The notes under the pieces are model-generated. The model saw only the letters and a program-made list of their open reading frames with translations. It searched no databases and was not told the DNA's origin. From an uncultured Lachnospiraceae bacterium (lineage in GTDB: Bacteria; Bacillota; Clostridia; Lachnospirales; Lachnospiraceae), in contig CACZBF010000005.1 in the NCBI GenBank assembly GCA_902779355.1, forward strand, positions 1 to 64,000: a stretch of DNA of 64,000 bases, given 5' to 3'. The position numbers and the translations under genes are program-made. Shown piece by piece: positions 52,624 through 62,716 of this stretch (position 1 is its first letter; every line of letters starts with the position of its first letter).

Positions 52624-53805
52624 ATGAAAAAGAGAGTATTGGCACTTATGCTCGCTGGTGCTATGGGTCTGTCCCTGACGGCTTGCGGCGCTAATGTGAC
52701 GCCGGAGCAGCAGGCACAGATCGAGCAGGCGATCAACGAGGCTGCTACCGAGATCCAGAATGCAGTTGACGAGGCACAGGCTGACGCTGCAGCAACAACG
52801 GATGCTAGCACGGGTGCAACTACGGACGTTGCTTTCGTAACAGACGTGGGAAACATTGATGACCATTCGTTCAACCAGTATTCCTGGGCAGGTGTGCAGG
52901 AGTTTGCTTCCGCAAACGGTCTGACCGCAAACTACTATCAGCCGTCTGAGGACTCTGACGCAGCACGTCTGGAGCAGATGGACAACGCAGTCAATGACGG
53001 TGCAAAGGCAATCGTTATGGCTGGTTACCTGTTTGGTTCCTCTCTTGCAGAGGCACAGGACAAGTATCCGGATATCCAGTTCGTAGCACTGGATGTATCT
53101 ACCGGCGATCTTGAGAATCCGGGCAGCAACACCGCTCTCATCACCTATCAGGAAGAGCAGGCTGGTTACCTTGCTGGTTATGCAGCAGTGACTGATGGCT
53201 ACAAGGAGATCGGTTTCCTTGGCGGTATGGCAGTTCCGGCCGTTATCCGTTACGGCTATGGTTTCGTACAGGGTGCGGAGCAGGCTGCAAAGGACAACAA
53301 AATTGACGGCGTAAACATCAAGTATTGGTATTGCGGCGGATTCGCTCCGACGGATGATATCAAGGCAAAGATGGACAGCTGGTACAGCGAGGGTACGGAA
53401 GTTGTCTTCGCTTGCGGCGGCGGCATCTATCTTTCCGCTCTTGCAGCAGCAGAGGCAAACAACGGCAAAGTCATCGGTGTTGACGTTGACCAGTCCGCAG
53501 AAAGTGATCTGATCATCACTTCCGCAATGAAGGGTCTTACCAATTCCGTGATCCTTGCACTGACCGATTGCTATGAGAACGGCTGGAAGTTCTCCGATGC
53601 TTATGCAGGCAAGGAGACCAAGCTTGGTGCAGCAGAGGATTCCGTTGGTCTTCCGATGGAGAACTCCAAGTTCACCACCTTCAATCAGGAGCAGTATGAC
53701 AAACTGTTTGCATCTCTTGCAGACGGATCTCTTGTGGTAGACAACAACATCGATGCGGACATCGCAGCATCTGTTTCCACCATCAAGGTTGACGTTCAGG
53801 AGTAA
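52624..53805 (+). CDS. BMP family (PnrA-like) nucleoside-binding lipoprotein
   Basis: A 393-residue lipoprotein with lipobox SLTAC (Cys near residue 21), followed by a Gln/Ala-rich linker. The binding domain has the family pattern VAFVTDVGNIDDHSFNQYSW, DGAKAIVMAGY, GFLGGMAVPAVIRYGYGF and VIGVDVDQS. BMP-type proteins such as PnrA/TmpC bind purine nucleosides. The adjacent ATPase, permeases and nucleoside-degrading enzymes support nucleoside uptake. A terminator follows, so this gene is probably more abundant than the transporter parts. Confidence 0.93.
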   Translation: MKKRVLALMLAGAMGLSLTACGANVTPEQQAQIEQAINEAATEIQNAVDEAQADAAATTDASTGATTDVAFVTDVGNIDDHSFNQYSWAGVQEFASANGLTANYYQPSEDSDAARLEQMDNAVNDGAKAIVMAGYLFGSSLAEAQDKYPDIQFVALDVSTGDLENPGSNTALITYQEEQAGYLAGYAAVTDGYKEIGFLGGMAVPAVIRYGYGFVQGAEQAAKDNKIDGVNIKYWYCGGFAPTDDIKAKMDSWYSEGTEVVFACGGGIYLSALAAAEANNGKVIGVDVDQSAESDLIITSAMKGLTNSVILALTDCYENGWKFSDAYAGKETKLGAAEDSVGLPMENSKFTTFNQEQYDKLFASLADGSLVVDNNIDADIAASVSTIKVDVQE

Positions 53806-53828
53806 TTACTGACAGTTCATACGATACC

Positions 53829-53868
53829 AAAAAAAAGAGTGCTTGTGGCTACCCACAGGCACTCTTTT
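53829..53868 (+). terminator. Terminator/attenuator between BMP gene and ABC genes
   Basis: AAGAGTGC...TGTGG (53836-53848) pairs with CCACAGGCACTCTT (53853-53866) and is followed by TTA. Partial read-through would favour the binding protein over the transporter. Confidence 0.8.
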
Positions 53869-53917
53869 ATGTTACAATAGATTAGGTTTTTTGTGACCGG
53901 AAAGGGGTGTAGAAGGA

Positions 53918-55453
53918 TTGGGTGAGGATTATGTGATCGAGATGCTCCACATCACAAAAGAATTTCCAGGTATCAAAGCAAACGACGACATCACCCTGCA
54001 GCTGAAAAAAGGAGAGATCCACGCACTGCTCGGCGAGAACGGCGCGGGGAAGAGTACGTTGATGTCGGTACTGTTTGGTTTATACCAAGCGGAGCAGGGA
54101 GAGATCAGAAAGAACGGCAAGACCGTTCATATCAAAGATCCGAACGAGGCAAATCGTCTCGGGATCGGGATGGTACATCAGCATTTCAAACTTGTGGAAT
54201 GCTTTACGGTACTGGATAATATTATCCTTGGCGTGGAGGATACCAAACGCGGTTTCCTGCAATATGATTCCGCGCGCAAAAAAGTCATGGAGCTGTCGCA
54301 AAAGTATGGACTGCGTGTGGATCCGGATGCGCTGATCTCGGATATTTCCGTCGGGATGCAGCAGAGGGTAGAGATCTTAAAGATGCTCTACCGGGATAAT
54401 GAGATCCTGATCTTTGACGAGCCGACGGCCGTGCTGACGCCGCAGGAGATCAAGGAACTCATGGCGATCATGCGGGGGTTTAAGGAGGAAGGCAAGAGCA
54501 TCCTCTTTATCACGCATAAGCTGCAGGAGATCATGGCAGTGGCGGATCGTTGCTCTGTGCTCCGCAAAGGCAAATACATCGGCACGGTGGATATCGCCAA
54601 TACGACGAGAGAAGAGCTCTCCCGTATGATGGTTGGCCGCGAAGTCGCTTTTGATATTCAGAAAAAGTCTCCGCAAGTGGGAGATGTGGTCCTTTCCGTG
54701 AAAGATCTGGTGGTTGCCAGCAAGGCGCATAATAATAACGCGGTCAAGGGCGTCAGTTTTGAAGTACACGCCGGCGAGATTGTTTGTATTTCCGGGATCG
54801 AGGGCAACGGACAGACAGAGCTGGTCTACGGCCTGACCGGTCTTGAACCGGTGAAGAGCGGGTCGATCACGTTATGCGGCAAAGACATTACGCATGCCTC
54901 CATCCGGGAACGGAGCAAGGACGGCATGAGTCACATCCCGGAAGACCGACACAAATATGGGCTGGTTCTGGACTATACCCTGGAGCAAAACATGGTGCTC
55001 CAGCGCTATTGGGAACCGGAATTCCAAAATCACGGCGTGATCCGGTCTCAGGCAGTGCGGAAATATGCGCAGAAGCTGATCGACAAGTTTGATGTCCGTT
55101 CCGGCCAGGGACCTGTCACGATCGCACGTTCTATGTCCGGCGGCAATCAGCAGAAAGCGATCATCGCGAGAGAGATTGATAAAAACCCGCAGCTCCTCGT
55201 TGCTGTTCAGCCTACGAGAGGATTGGATGTAGGAGCCATCGAATATATCCACCAACAGCTCATCGCAGAGCGGGATGCCGGTCGCGCGGTACTTTTGATC
55301 TCGTTGGAGCTGGATGAAGTACGTTCCCTTTCCGACCGGATCCTCGTCATTTATGAAGGGGAGATCGTCGGTGACTTTGAAAAAGCGGAGATGGAAGAAC
55401 TCGGTCTTTACATGGCCGGCGCCAAGAGACAAGGAAAGGAGGCAGCGAAATGA
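53918..55453 (+). CDS. Nucleoside ABC transporter ATP-binding protein
   Basis: A 511-residue protein with two fused ATPase domains. The first has Walker A GENGAGKS and signature SVGMQQRVEIL. The second has a degenerate Walker A (GIEGNGQTE) and signature SGGNQQKAII. This asymmetric layout is typical of the simple-sugar/BMP-nucleoside subfamily. It starts with TTG at 53918, 8 nt after AAAGGGGTG; an internal ATG at 53942 would cut into the conserved start. Its stop overlaps the next gene (ATGA). Confidence 0.95.
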   Translation: MGEDYVIEMLHITKEFPGIKANDDITLQLKKGEIHALLGENGAGKSTLMSVLFGLYQAEQGEIRKNGKTVHIKDPNEANRLGIGMVHQHFKLVECFTVLDNIILGVEDTKRGFLQYDSARKKVMELSQKYGLRVDPDALISDISVGMQQRVEILKMLYRDNEILIFDEPTAVLTPQEIKELMAIMRGFKEEGKSILFITHKLQEIMAVADRCSVLRKGKYIGTVDIANTTREELSRMMVGREVAFDIQKKSPQVGDVVLSVKDLVVASKAHNNNAVKGVSFEVHAGEIVCISGIEGNGQTELVYGLTGLEPVKSGSITLCGKDITHASIRERSKDGMSHIPEDRHKYGLVLDYTLEQNMVLQRYWEPEFQNHGVIRSQAVRKYAQKLIDKFDVRSGQGPVTIARSMSGGNQQKAIIAREIDKNPQLLVAVQPTRGLDVGAIEYIHQQLIAERDAGRAVLLISLELDEVRSLSDRILVIYEGEIVGDFEKAEMEELGLYMAGAKRQGKEAAK

Positions 55454-56565
55454 CGAAAAAGAAACCTCTGGCTGAAAACCAGATGCTGATCAGCATTCTT
55501 GCCTCTGTGATCTCTATTGCGGTAGGCCTCCTGTTCGGATTTATCCTGCTTTTGATCCTGAATCCCTCCAAGGCAGGCGTCGGAATGAGCGCCATGCTGA
55601 CGACCGGCTTCGGGAGCCTGGATAAATTCGGCAAAGTGCTTTATCAGGCAGCGCCGTTGATGCTTTGTGGTTTGTCTGTCGGTTTTGCCTTTAAGACAGG
55701 TCTTTTCAATATCGGTGCATCCGGACAGTACACGATGGGCGCGTTCTTTGCGTTGATCGGCGCGATCGTCCTGCATCTTCCGTGGTGGGCTTGCCTCCTG
55801 CTGTCCTGTGTCGGCGGCGGGATCTGGGGTATCTTCCCGGGACTTTTCAAGGCGCTGTTCAATGTGAACGAGGTCATTACCTCGATCATGTTTAACTGGA
55901 TCGGGATGTTCCTGGTCAACCTGCTCCTGGCGAATACGCCGATCATGCTGGCTTCCGCATGGGGCGCAAGTAACTCGGACCGTACGGCGGATCTGAATGT
56001 GGCGAATCCTTCCGCGATCATTCCGAAAGCCGGTCTGGATAAACTCTTCGGGAATTCCCCGTGGATCAACATCAGCGTCTTCATCGCGATCGCGGTTGCA
56101 ATCCTGATGTGGTTCATCCTGCAAAAGACGACTTTTGGTTATGAGCTGAAAGCCTGTGGTCTGAATAAAGAAGCATCCCGTTATGCCGGGATCAATGCAA
56201 ACCGCAACATCATCCTTTCCATGATCATCGCCGGTGCGCTTTCCGGCCTGGGCGGAGGGCTTTACTATCTGGCAGGCACGATCCAGTACGTGCTGGAGAA
56301 ATCGGTGCTTGGCATGGGATTTGACGGAATCCCGGTTGCGCTGCTTGCAAACTCGCATCCGATCGGGACGATCTTCTCGTCTCTGTTTATCAGTTATATT
56401 AAGGTAGGCGGATCGGCTATGCAGCCGAACTTCTCCTCCGAGACGATCAACATCATCATTGCCGTGATCATCTATCTGGCGGCGTTTGCGCTTCTGATGC
56501 GCGGCGTGATCATGAAGCTTCTGAAGAAGCTTGCCGGAAAAGCAGATAAGGAGGTGAGCGCATGA
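55450..56565 (+). CDS. Nucleoside ABC transporter permease 1
   Basis: A 371-residue membrane protein with about ten segments, of the BPD_transp_2 family. Recognisable by PLMLCGLSVGFAFKTGLFNIGASGQ and by GLNKEASRYAGINANRNI, the loop that contacts the ATPase. It starts inside the stop of the ATPase gene and overlaps the next permease start, both as ATGA. It forms the heterodimeric channel with the second permease. Confidence 0.95.
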   Translation: MTKKKPLAENQMLISILASVISIAVGLLFGFILLLILNPSKAGVGMSAMLTTGFGSLDKFGKVLYQAAPLMLCGLSVGFAFKTGLFNIGASGQYTMGAFFALIGAIVLHLPWWACLLLSCVGGGIWGIFPGLFKALFNVNEVITSIMFNWIGMFLVNLLLANTPIMLASAWGASNSDRTADLNVANPSAIIPKAGLDKLFGNSPWINISVFIAIAVAILMWFILQKTTFGYELKACGLNKEASRYAGINANRNIILSMIIAGALSGLGGGLYYLAGTIQYVLEKSVLGMGFDGIPVALLANSHPIGTIFSSLFISYIKVGGSAMQPNFSSETINIIIAVIIYLAAFALLMRGVIMKLLKKLAGKADKEVSA

Positions 56566-57548
56566 CAGTCCTTGCGAATATTATCAGTCTGACCGTCATT
56601 TTTGCCGTTCCGCTCCTTTTGGTTGCGCTCGGCGGTATGTATTCCGAGCATTCCGGTGTCATCAACCTGGCATTGGAAGGTATCATGGTGATCGGTGCCC
56701 TTTGCGGATGTTTCCTGTTGCGGGCATTTGACCAGAATGGCTTCGGAAAAGCGCATCCTCAGGTTGCGATGCTGCTTGCGATCCTCATTGCCGCTGCGGC
56801 CGGGGTGGCCTTTTCACTCCTCCTTGCGTTTGCGGCGATCAATCTGAAAGCCGACCAGACGATCGGCGGTACGGCGCTCAATATCTTTGCGCCGGCTTTC
56901 GCAGTCGTGGTGACCTGGGCGATCCAGGGACAGGGCCAGACGACGATCCAGATCCCGACGTGGATCAAGATCACGCAGGAGACCTTCGGGTTTGAGCGGA
57001 CGGACGGCTTTTTTGCAACTTTGTTCTTTAAATACCAGTATCTGACGACGCCGGTTGCGATCATCCTCTTTATCGTGGCATGGCTTCTCATGTACAAGAC
57101 CAAATTCGGACTCCGGCTTCGTGCCTGCGGCGAACATCCGCAAGCGGCGGACTCCGTCGGTATCAATGTGTACCGGATGCGTTATGCCGGTGTCATGATC
57201 TCCGGATTCCTGGCAGGGATCGGCGGACTTGCCTATGTCATTGCCGTCGGCTCCGGTTTCTCCAGCAGCGTGGGTGGTTACGGCTTCCTGGCGTTGGCCG
57301 TCATGATCTTCGGTAACTGGAAACCGTTTACGATCCTCGGATCGGCGCTCATCTTTGCTTTGTTCAAGGTGATCGCGGCATACAATTCTTCGATCCCCTT
57401 CCTGCCGAAGTTTGAGGGATTGAAGGATCAGTCCTCTCTGTATCAGATGCTGCCTTACATTGTGACGATGGTGGTGTTGGTATTCACTTCCAAGAAGTCC
57501 AAGGCACCGAAGGCGGAGGGTATCCCTTACGACAAGGGAAGCAGGTAA
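56562..57548 (+). CDS. Nucleoside ABC transporter permease 2
   Basis: A 328-residue membrane protein of the same family. YSEHSGVINLALEGIMVIGA and LRACGEHPQAADSVGINVYRMRY are the matching signature and coupling loop. It is shorter than permease 1, as usual for the pair. It overlaps permease 1 by ATGA. The uridine phosphorylase gene begins 18 nt later, joining uptake to catabolism. Confidence 0.95.
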   Translation: MTVLANIISLTVIFAVPLLLVALGGMYSEHSGVINLALEGIMVIGALCGCFLLRAFDQNGFGKAHPQVAMLLAILIAAAAGVAFSLLLAFAAINLKADQTIGGTALNIFAPAFAVVVTWAIQGQGQTTIQIPTWIKITQETFGFERTDGFFATLFFKYQYLTTPVAIILFIVAWLLMYKTKFGLRLRACGEHPQAADSVGINVYRMRYAGVMISGFLAGIGGLAYVIAVGSGFSSSVGGYGFLALAVMIFGNWKPFTILGSALIFALFKVIAAYNSSIPFLPKFEGLKDQSSLYQMLPYIVTMVVLVFTSKKSKAPKAEGIPYDKGSR

Positions 57549-57566
57549 CAGGCGAAGGAGAAATGT

Positions 57567-58352
57567 ATGGTAGATTATACGGAAGGATCCGGGAAACAGT
57601 ATCATGTGGGACTTGGTCTGGGAGATGTAGGGAAATATGTGATCCTGCCCGGCGATCCGAAGCGCTGTGAAAAGATTGCGGCGCATTTCGAAGACGCAAA
57701 ACTGATCGCGGACAGTCGCGAGTATGTGACTTATACCGGAATGCTTGACGGCGAGAGGGTCTCCGTGACTTCCACGGGAATTGGCGGACCGTCGGCATCC
57801 ATTGCGATCAATGAGCTCAGCAAGATCGGTGCCGATACGTTTTTACGTGTCGGTACCTGCGGCGGGATGCAAAAGGATGTCTGCGGCGGTGATATTGTGA
57901 TCGCCAGCGGTGCGATCCGGATGGAGGGCACGAGCCGGGAGTATGCGCCGATCGAGTATCCGGCGGTTCCGGATCATCATGTGATGAATGCCATGATCGA
58001 GGCCGCTGAGGCAGCCGGCACCAGATACCACGTCGGTGTCGTGCAGTGCAAGGATTCGTTTTACGGACAACATGAGCCGGAGATCATGCCGGTGAGTTAT
58101 GAGCTCCAGAATAAATGGGAAGCCTGGCTTCGGATGGGATGCCTTGCTTCCGAGATGGAGTCCGCAGCACTCTTTATTGCAGGTGCATTTTTACGTGTCC
58201 GCGTCGGTTCCTGCTTCCTCGTGGTGGCAAACCAGGAGCGTGCGAAAGCGGGTCTGCCGAATGAGCAGGTACATGACACGGAGCTTGCGATCGTGACGGC
58301 GGTGGATGCGATCCGGATCCTGATCAAAAAAGATCGTGAGGGGAAGAAATAA
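57567..58352 (+). CDS. udp: Uridine phosphorylase
   Basis: A 261-residue nucleoside phosphorylase of the NP-I family. [14 protein letters not shown] holds the phosphate-binding residues, [15 protein letters not shown] is typical, and [13 protein letters not shown] is the ribose-binding segment with the Glu-Met-Glu motif. Substrate prediction within NP-I enzymes is not absolute. The position between nucleoside permeases and cytidine deaminase supports uridine and deoxyuridine cleavage. The next gene starts directly after the stop. Confidence 0.9.
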   Translation: MVDYTEGSGKQYHVGLGLGDVGKYVILPGDPKRCEKIAAHFEDAKLIADSREYVTYTGMLDGERVSVTSTGIGGPSASIAINELSKIGADTFLRVGTCGGMQKDVCGGDIVIASGAIRMEGTSREYAPIEYPAVPDHHVMNAMIEAAEAAGTRYHVGVVQCKDSFYGQHEPEIMPVSYELQNKWEAWLRMGCLASEMESAALFIAGAFLRVRVGSCFLVVANQERAKAGLPNEQVHDTELAIVTAVDAIRILIKKDREGKK

Positions 58353-58769
58353 ATGACAAACGAGGAATTGGTGGCGCTGGCACTGGAAGCCAGAAAGAAA
58401 GCCTATGCACCCTATTCGGAGCATCTGGTCGGGGCAGCGCTCCTCACAAAGAGCGGGAAGGTCTATACCGGCTGTAATGTGGAGAACGCGGGGTTCACAC
58501 CGACGAACTGTGCGGAGCGGACGGCCGTATTCAAAGCGGTCAGCGAAGGCGAGCGCGAGTTTGCCTCGATCGCCGTTGTCGGTGGCAAGGCAAATGCCGA
58601 TCATCTGCCGATCTGTGCACCTTGCGGCGTCTGCCGCCAGGTTTTACGTGAGTTCTGCGATCCGAAAGCTTTCACTGTGATCCTCGGCACTGACCGCCCG
58701 GAGGAAATACGAGTAATGTCGCTGGGCGACCTCCTGCCGCTCAGTTTTGGCCCGGAATCGCTGATGTAG
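58353..58769 (+). CDS. cdd: Cytidine deaminase
   Basis: A 138-residue small, tetrameric-type zinc enzyme that turns cytidine and deoxycytidine into uridine forms. The zinc ligands and catalytic Glu are NCAERTA and CAPCGVC; NVENAGF is the nucleoside-binding motif. It starts immediately after udp with no gap, so the product can pass to the phosphorylase. deoC follows 21 nt later. Confidence 0.96.
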   Translation: MTNEELVALALEARKKAYAPYSEHLVGAALLTKSGKVYTGCNVENAGFTPTNCAERTAVFKAVSEGEREFASIAVVGGKANADHLPICAPCGVCRQVLREFCDPKAFTVILGTDRPEEIRVMSLGDLLPLSFGPESLM

Positions 58770-58790
58770 GATTTGAAAGGAGACCTGAAA

Positions 58791-59441
58791 ATGGATGTAA
58801 AAAAGATTTTGAGCATGTGCGATCATACCTTGCTTCTGCAGACAAGTACCTGGGACGAGATCAAACAGATCTGCGACGATGCGATCAAATATGAAACCGC
58901 ATCGATCTGTATCCCGCCCTGCTATGTAAAGCAGGCCAGGGACTACATGGGAGACAAGATGAAGATCACGACCGTGATCGGTTTTCCGAACGGCAACTGT
59001 TCCACGGCGACCAAGGTATTTGAGACCAAGGACGCGATCAAGGACGGCGCGGACGAGATCGATATGGTGATCAATGTTGGGAGACTGAAGGCAAAGGAGT
59101 ATGATGCCGTCAGAAGCGAGATCGAAGAGATCAAGGCCGCCTGCGACGGACATATCCTGAAGGTGATCATCGAGACTTGCCTCTTGACGAACGAGGAAAA
59201 GATCAAGATGTGCGAGATCGTGACGGAAGCGAAGGCAGACTTTATCAAGACTTCCACCGGGTTTTCCACAGCGGGAGCGACGTTTGACGATGTGGCGCTT
59301 TTTGCGAAGCATGTTGGGCCGAATGTCCAGATCAAGGCAGCCGGCGGGATCGGAAGCCTTGAAGATGCAGAGAAGTTTATCAATCTTGGTGCGACGAGGC
59401 TTGGTACCAGTCGGATTGTAAAGATCGTAAAAGCACAATAG
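58791..59441 (+). CDS. deoC: Deoxyribose-phosphate aldolase
   Basis: A 216-residue TIM-barrel aldolase that splits deoxyribose-5-phosphate to acetaldehyde and glyceraldehyde-3-phosphate. The Schiff-base Lys is in DFIKTSTGF. The segments [17 protein letters not shown] and KAAGGIGS are conserved. The start at 58791 follows AAAGGAGA; an upstream in-frame Met was rejected. It receives its substrate from DeoB, which is encoded next. Confidence 0.97.
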   Translation: MDVKKILSMCDHTLLLQTSTWDEIKQICDDAIKYETASICIPPCYVKQARDYMGDKMKITTVIGFPNGNCSTATKVFETKDAIKDGADEIDMVINVGRLKAKEYDAVRSEIEEIKAACDGHILKVIIETCLLTNEEKIKMCEIVTEAKADFIKTSTGFSTAGATFDDVALFAKHVGPNVQIKAAGGIGSLEDAEKFINLGATRLGTSRIVKIVKAQ

Positions 59442-59449
59442 GAGTAAAG

Positions 59450-60643
59450 ATGAAAAAATATAACAGAGTATTTGTCGTGGTGATGGATTCGCTCGGGATC
59501 GGGGCGATGCCGGATGCAGAGAAATTCGGAGATGCGGGCGCGGACACGCTTGGGCATATCTCAGAGACAGTCGAACACCTCAACATTCCGTCCCTGCAGC
59601 GCCTTGGAATGGCGAACTTAAAAGCATTGAAGCAGGTACAGCCGGCAGAGAAACCGCTTGGCTATTATGCGGTACTGCGGGAGATGAGCAACGGCAAGGA
59701 CACGATGACCGGCCATTGGGAGATGATGGGGATTCATACGACGAAGCCCTTCATCACGTTTACGGAGACCGGTTTTCCAAAAGAATTGATCGACGAACTG
59801 GAAAAGCGTACCGGGAGAACGATCATCGGCAACAAAGCAGCCAGCGGGACGGAGATCCTGGAAGAGCTTGCGGAGCAGGAGATCAACGAAGGGAAGCTGA
59901 TCGTCTACACGTCGGCGGATTCGGTCCTGCAGATCTGCGGAAATGAAGAGACCATGGGTCTGGAGACCCTGTATAATTATTGTGAGATCGCCAGAGAACT
60001 GACGATGAAAGATGAATGGCGCGTCGGACGCGTGATCGCGCGGCCTTACACCGGCAAACAGAAGGGGTCTTTTAAACGGACGAGCAACCGGCATGATTAC
60101 GCATTGAAGCCGACGGGACCGACTGTGCTCAACGCCTTGAAAGATGCCGGGATCGATGTGATCTCGGTCGGCAAGATCAACGACATCTTTGTGGGAGAAG
60201 GGATCACGGAGGCCTTGCATTCGGATTCCTCGGTACATGGGATGGAGCAGACGATTGATATTGCGAAACGTGAGGACTGGAACGGACTTTGTTTTGTCAA
60301 TCTGGTGGATTTTGATGCACTTTGGGGACATCGGAGAGATCCGATCGGATATGGCGCCGAGATCGAGCGGTTTGACGAGAAACTGACGGTTCTGCTTCCG
60401 CTTCTCAAAGAGGATGATCTATTGATCATCACGGCGGATCACGGGAATGATCCCACCTACACGGGGACGGACCATACAAGGGAAAAGGTGCCGTTCTTGG
60501 CGTACTCACCTTCCATGCAGGGGGGCGGCGCATTGCCGGAGGAGGATACTTTTGCGATCATCGGGGCAACGATCGCGGAGAACTTCGGTGTACAGATGCC
60601 GGCAGGTACGATCGGGACGTCGATCCTGGAGAAGCTGATCTGA
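59450..60643 (+). CDS. deoB: Phosphopentomutase
   Basis: A 397-residue alkaline-phosphatase-fold enzyme that moves phosphate between C1 and C5 of ribose or deoxyribose. [14 protein letters not shown] begins the metal site, and [13 protein letters not shown] holds the phospho-acceptor Thr. The C-terminal [22 protein letters not shown] completes the two-metal site. It is the last gene of the nucleoside operon. No hairpin terminator is seen; a direct repeat TCTGACAG (60640-60647, 60678-60685) lies in the following spacer. Confidence 0.97.
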   Translation: MKKYNRVFVVVMDSLGIGAMPDAEKFGDAGADTLGHISETVEHLNIPSLQRLGMANLKALKQVQPAEKPLGYYAVLREMSNGKDTMTGHWEMMGIHTTKPFITFTETGFPKELIDELEKRTGRTIIGNKAASGTEILEELAEQEINEGKLIVYTSADSVLQICGNEETMGLETLYNYCEIARELTMKDEWRVGRVIARPYTGKQKGSFKRTSNRHDYALKPTGPTVLNALKDAGIDVISVGKINDIFVGEGITEALHSDSSVHGMEQTIDIAKREDWNGLCFVNLVDFDALWGHRRDPIGYGAEIERFDEKLTVLLPLLKEDDLLIITADHGNDPTYTGTDHTREKVPFLAYSPSMQGGGALPEEDTFAIIGATIAENFGVQMPAGTIGTSILEKLI

Positions 60644-60703
60644 CAGGAGCGATTCAAATCAAACATCTGGGGGGAATCTGACAGATGGAGGTACTGCCGA
60701 AAG

Positions 60704-62701
60704 ATGGCGGATGAAAAAGAACTGGAGACGGCACAGACTGAAGAGAAACCAAAACTCTTCGCCTTTGCATTTACGAAAAAGCAGCTCCGCGCAACACTCA
60801 TTGCCTTTGCGGTCATGCTCGGGTTTTGTATCTACGGGCATACGAATGTTTTGCTGGCGATCATTTGCGGAGGAGTGTATTATCTGATCAAGGGGATGTC
60901 GATCCATCTCCCTGAAAAACTGAATTATCTCTGGCTTGCGATCGAGCTGTTCCTTTCCTCGATCTTTACCGTATATCTGGTGCAGTTCATGCTGCTGGAC
61001 GACGAATTGCGGGCAAAGACCACACCGGAAAAGCTCCGATTAAATGTCTTGTGTGCCCTTGCGGTATATTTGATCGTGATGGCGATCGTTGCGCGGGTCA
61101 GCAAATGTGTGATGATCTCGCATATCACGTTGCTGTCACTGGCCGGGATCAATTATTTCGTCTATCGGTTTCGCGGCAACGAGATCATTTTCAGCGATTG
61201 GAAGTCCTTTCGGACCGGTCTTTCCGTTGCGACGGAATACCAGTTTTCCATCGAAAGCCACGCGGTATTTGCGATTGTGATCTCCATTGTGTTTGTGGCG
61301 TTCATCCGTAAATTCCAGCTCCAGTTTCGGAAAAAATGGCTGCTGCGCTTGATCTGTGCAGGCGGCGCGGCGGGTGCGATCGCATTTGTTTCTGCCAATT
61401 CCGGCACGATCAATACCGAAAGCTGGCAGCAGAAGGGGACATATCGCAACGGCTTTATTTTGAATTATGCGCTTTCTATCCGGGATTCGGTGGTGGAGAT
61501 CCCCGCCGGCTATTCAGAGCAGGCGGTGCAGGAGCTTGAGCAGAAATACCCGGCCGATGCCGAGGCGGATGCAAAAAGCATTCCCGAGGATGCACCGGTG
61601 ATCATCGGGATCATGGATGAATCCTTTGCGGATCTGTCTGTGATCGGAGATCTGGAGTTGAATCAGGAGTTCATGCCGTTTATCGACTCCATGGATCAAA
61701 ACGTGACAAAAGGATATGCCCTGGCTTCTGTTTTCGGAGCCAAGACGCCCAACTCCGAGTGGGAGTTTCTGACCGGCAATACGATGGCATTTCTCCCGAA
61801 CGGATCGGTGGTCTATCAGCAATATCTGGACGGGGAGCCTTATTCCATCGTCGATGTGCTGACAAAATACGGTTATACCTGTAAGGCGATGCACCCGTAC
61901 TTCAAGAGCGGCTGGAGCAGAGAGCGCAATTACCCGATGATCGGGTTTACGGAAAGCCTGTTTCTGGAGGATTTTGCCCAGAAAAACATCATCCGCAACT
62001 ATGTCTCGGATCAGGAGATGTTTGAAAAGCTCATCGAACTGTATGAGGCGAAGGGAGAGAATGAAAAGCTGTTCCTGTTTGGCGTGACGATGCAGAATCA
62101 CGGTGGATATAAAGACACCTATGAGGGATTTGAGACCGATACCGTGATGACGAACGGCAATTATCCGGATGTGGATCAATACCTGTCAGTCGCGCATCAG
62201 ACGGATCTCGCAGTGCAGAATCTGATCGAATATTTTGAAAACGTGGATGATAAGGTTGTGATCTGCTTTTTCGGGGATCATCAGCCGAGCCTGCAGGAGG
62301 CGTTTTACCGCCAGCTCAATGGATACGGTCTTTCCGGAATGGCGCTGGATGAGATGCAGAACCTGTTCAAGGTGCCGTTCTTCATCTGGACCAATTATGA
62401 TTCTGAGACCGAGACAGTGGATTGCACCTCGCTGGATTTTCTGTCTTCCATGACATTACAAAAGGCGGGGCTTCCGCTCCCGCCATACAGTCAGTTTTTA
62501 CTTGATCTGGAGAAAGAGATCCCTGCGGTGAACAGCAGGGGGTATTATTCCAAGACACAGGGCGGCTTTCAGAACTTTGCCAACGCCGCCGGTGAGGAAG
62601 CCAAATGGCTGTCCGATTACAGGATTCTCCAATATAACGAGATGTTTGACCGGTTTCACCGGAGTCAGGTATTCTTCGGACAGTACTTAAGGGGCGAGTA
62701 G
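60704..62701 (+). CDS. LTA synthase family sulfatase-fold protein
   Basis: A 665-residue protein. Five membrane segments fill residues ~25-225. The outer sulfatase-fold domain shows MDESFADLSVIG (metal Glu), catalytic Thr348 in KTPNSEWEFLTG, VTMQNHGGY and FFGDHQPSLQ. These match LtaS-type phosphoglycerol transferases, which polymerise glycerol phosphate or modify other envelope polymers. The exact product is uncertain because this family is broad in Lachnospiraceae. It stands 60 nt after deoB with a GGAGG site somewhat far (about 13 nt) from the start. It is not functionally linked to the nucleoside genes. Confidence 0.9.
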   Translation: MADEKELETAQTEEKPKLFAFAFTKKQLRATLIAFAVMLGFCIYGHTNVLLAIICGGVYYLIKGMSIHLPEKLNYLWLAIELFLSSIFTVYLVQFMLLDDELRAKTTPEKLRLNVLCALAVYLIVMAIVARVSKCVMISHITLLSLAGINYFVYRFRGNEIIFSDWKSFRTGLSVATEYQFSIESHAVFAIVISIVFVAFIRKFQLQFRKKWLLRLICAGGAAGAIAFVSANSGTINTESWQQKGTYRNGFILNYALSIRDSVVEIPAGYSEQAVQELEQKYPADAEADAKSIPEDAPVIIGIMDESFADLSVIGDLELNQEFMPFIDSMDQNVTKGYALASVFGAKTPNSEWEFLTGNTMAFLPNGSVVYQQYLDGEPYSIVDVLTKYGYTCKAMHPYFKSGWSRERNYPMIGFTESLFLEDFAQKNIIRNYVSDQEMFEKLIELYEAKGENEKLFLFGVTMQNHGGYKDTYEGFETDTVMTNGNYPDVDQYLSVAHQTDLAVQNLIEYFENVDDKVVICFFGDHQPSLQEAFYRQLNGYGLSGMALDEMQNLFKVPFFIWTNYDSETETVDCTSLDFLSSMTLQKAGLPLPPYSQFLLDLEKEIPAVNSRGYYSKTQGGFQNFANAAGEEAKWLSDYRILQYNEMFDRFHRSQVFFGQYLRGE

Positions 62702-62716
62702 TAAGCGACGGAGTCG

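Noticed and set aside
55408..56358. Long minus-strand open frame across the ABC permease gene
   Set aside because: It opposes a well-supported permease, its composition is Arg/His/Gln-rich and it has no family resemblance. It is a shadow of the real gene.
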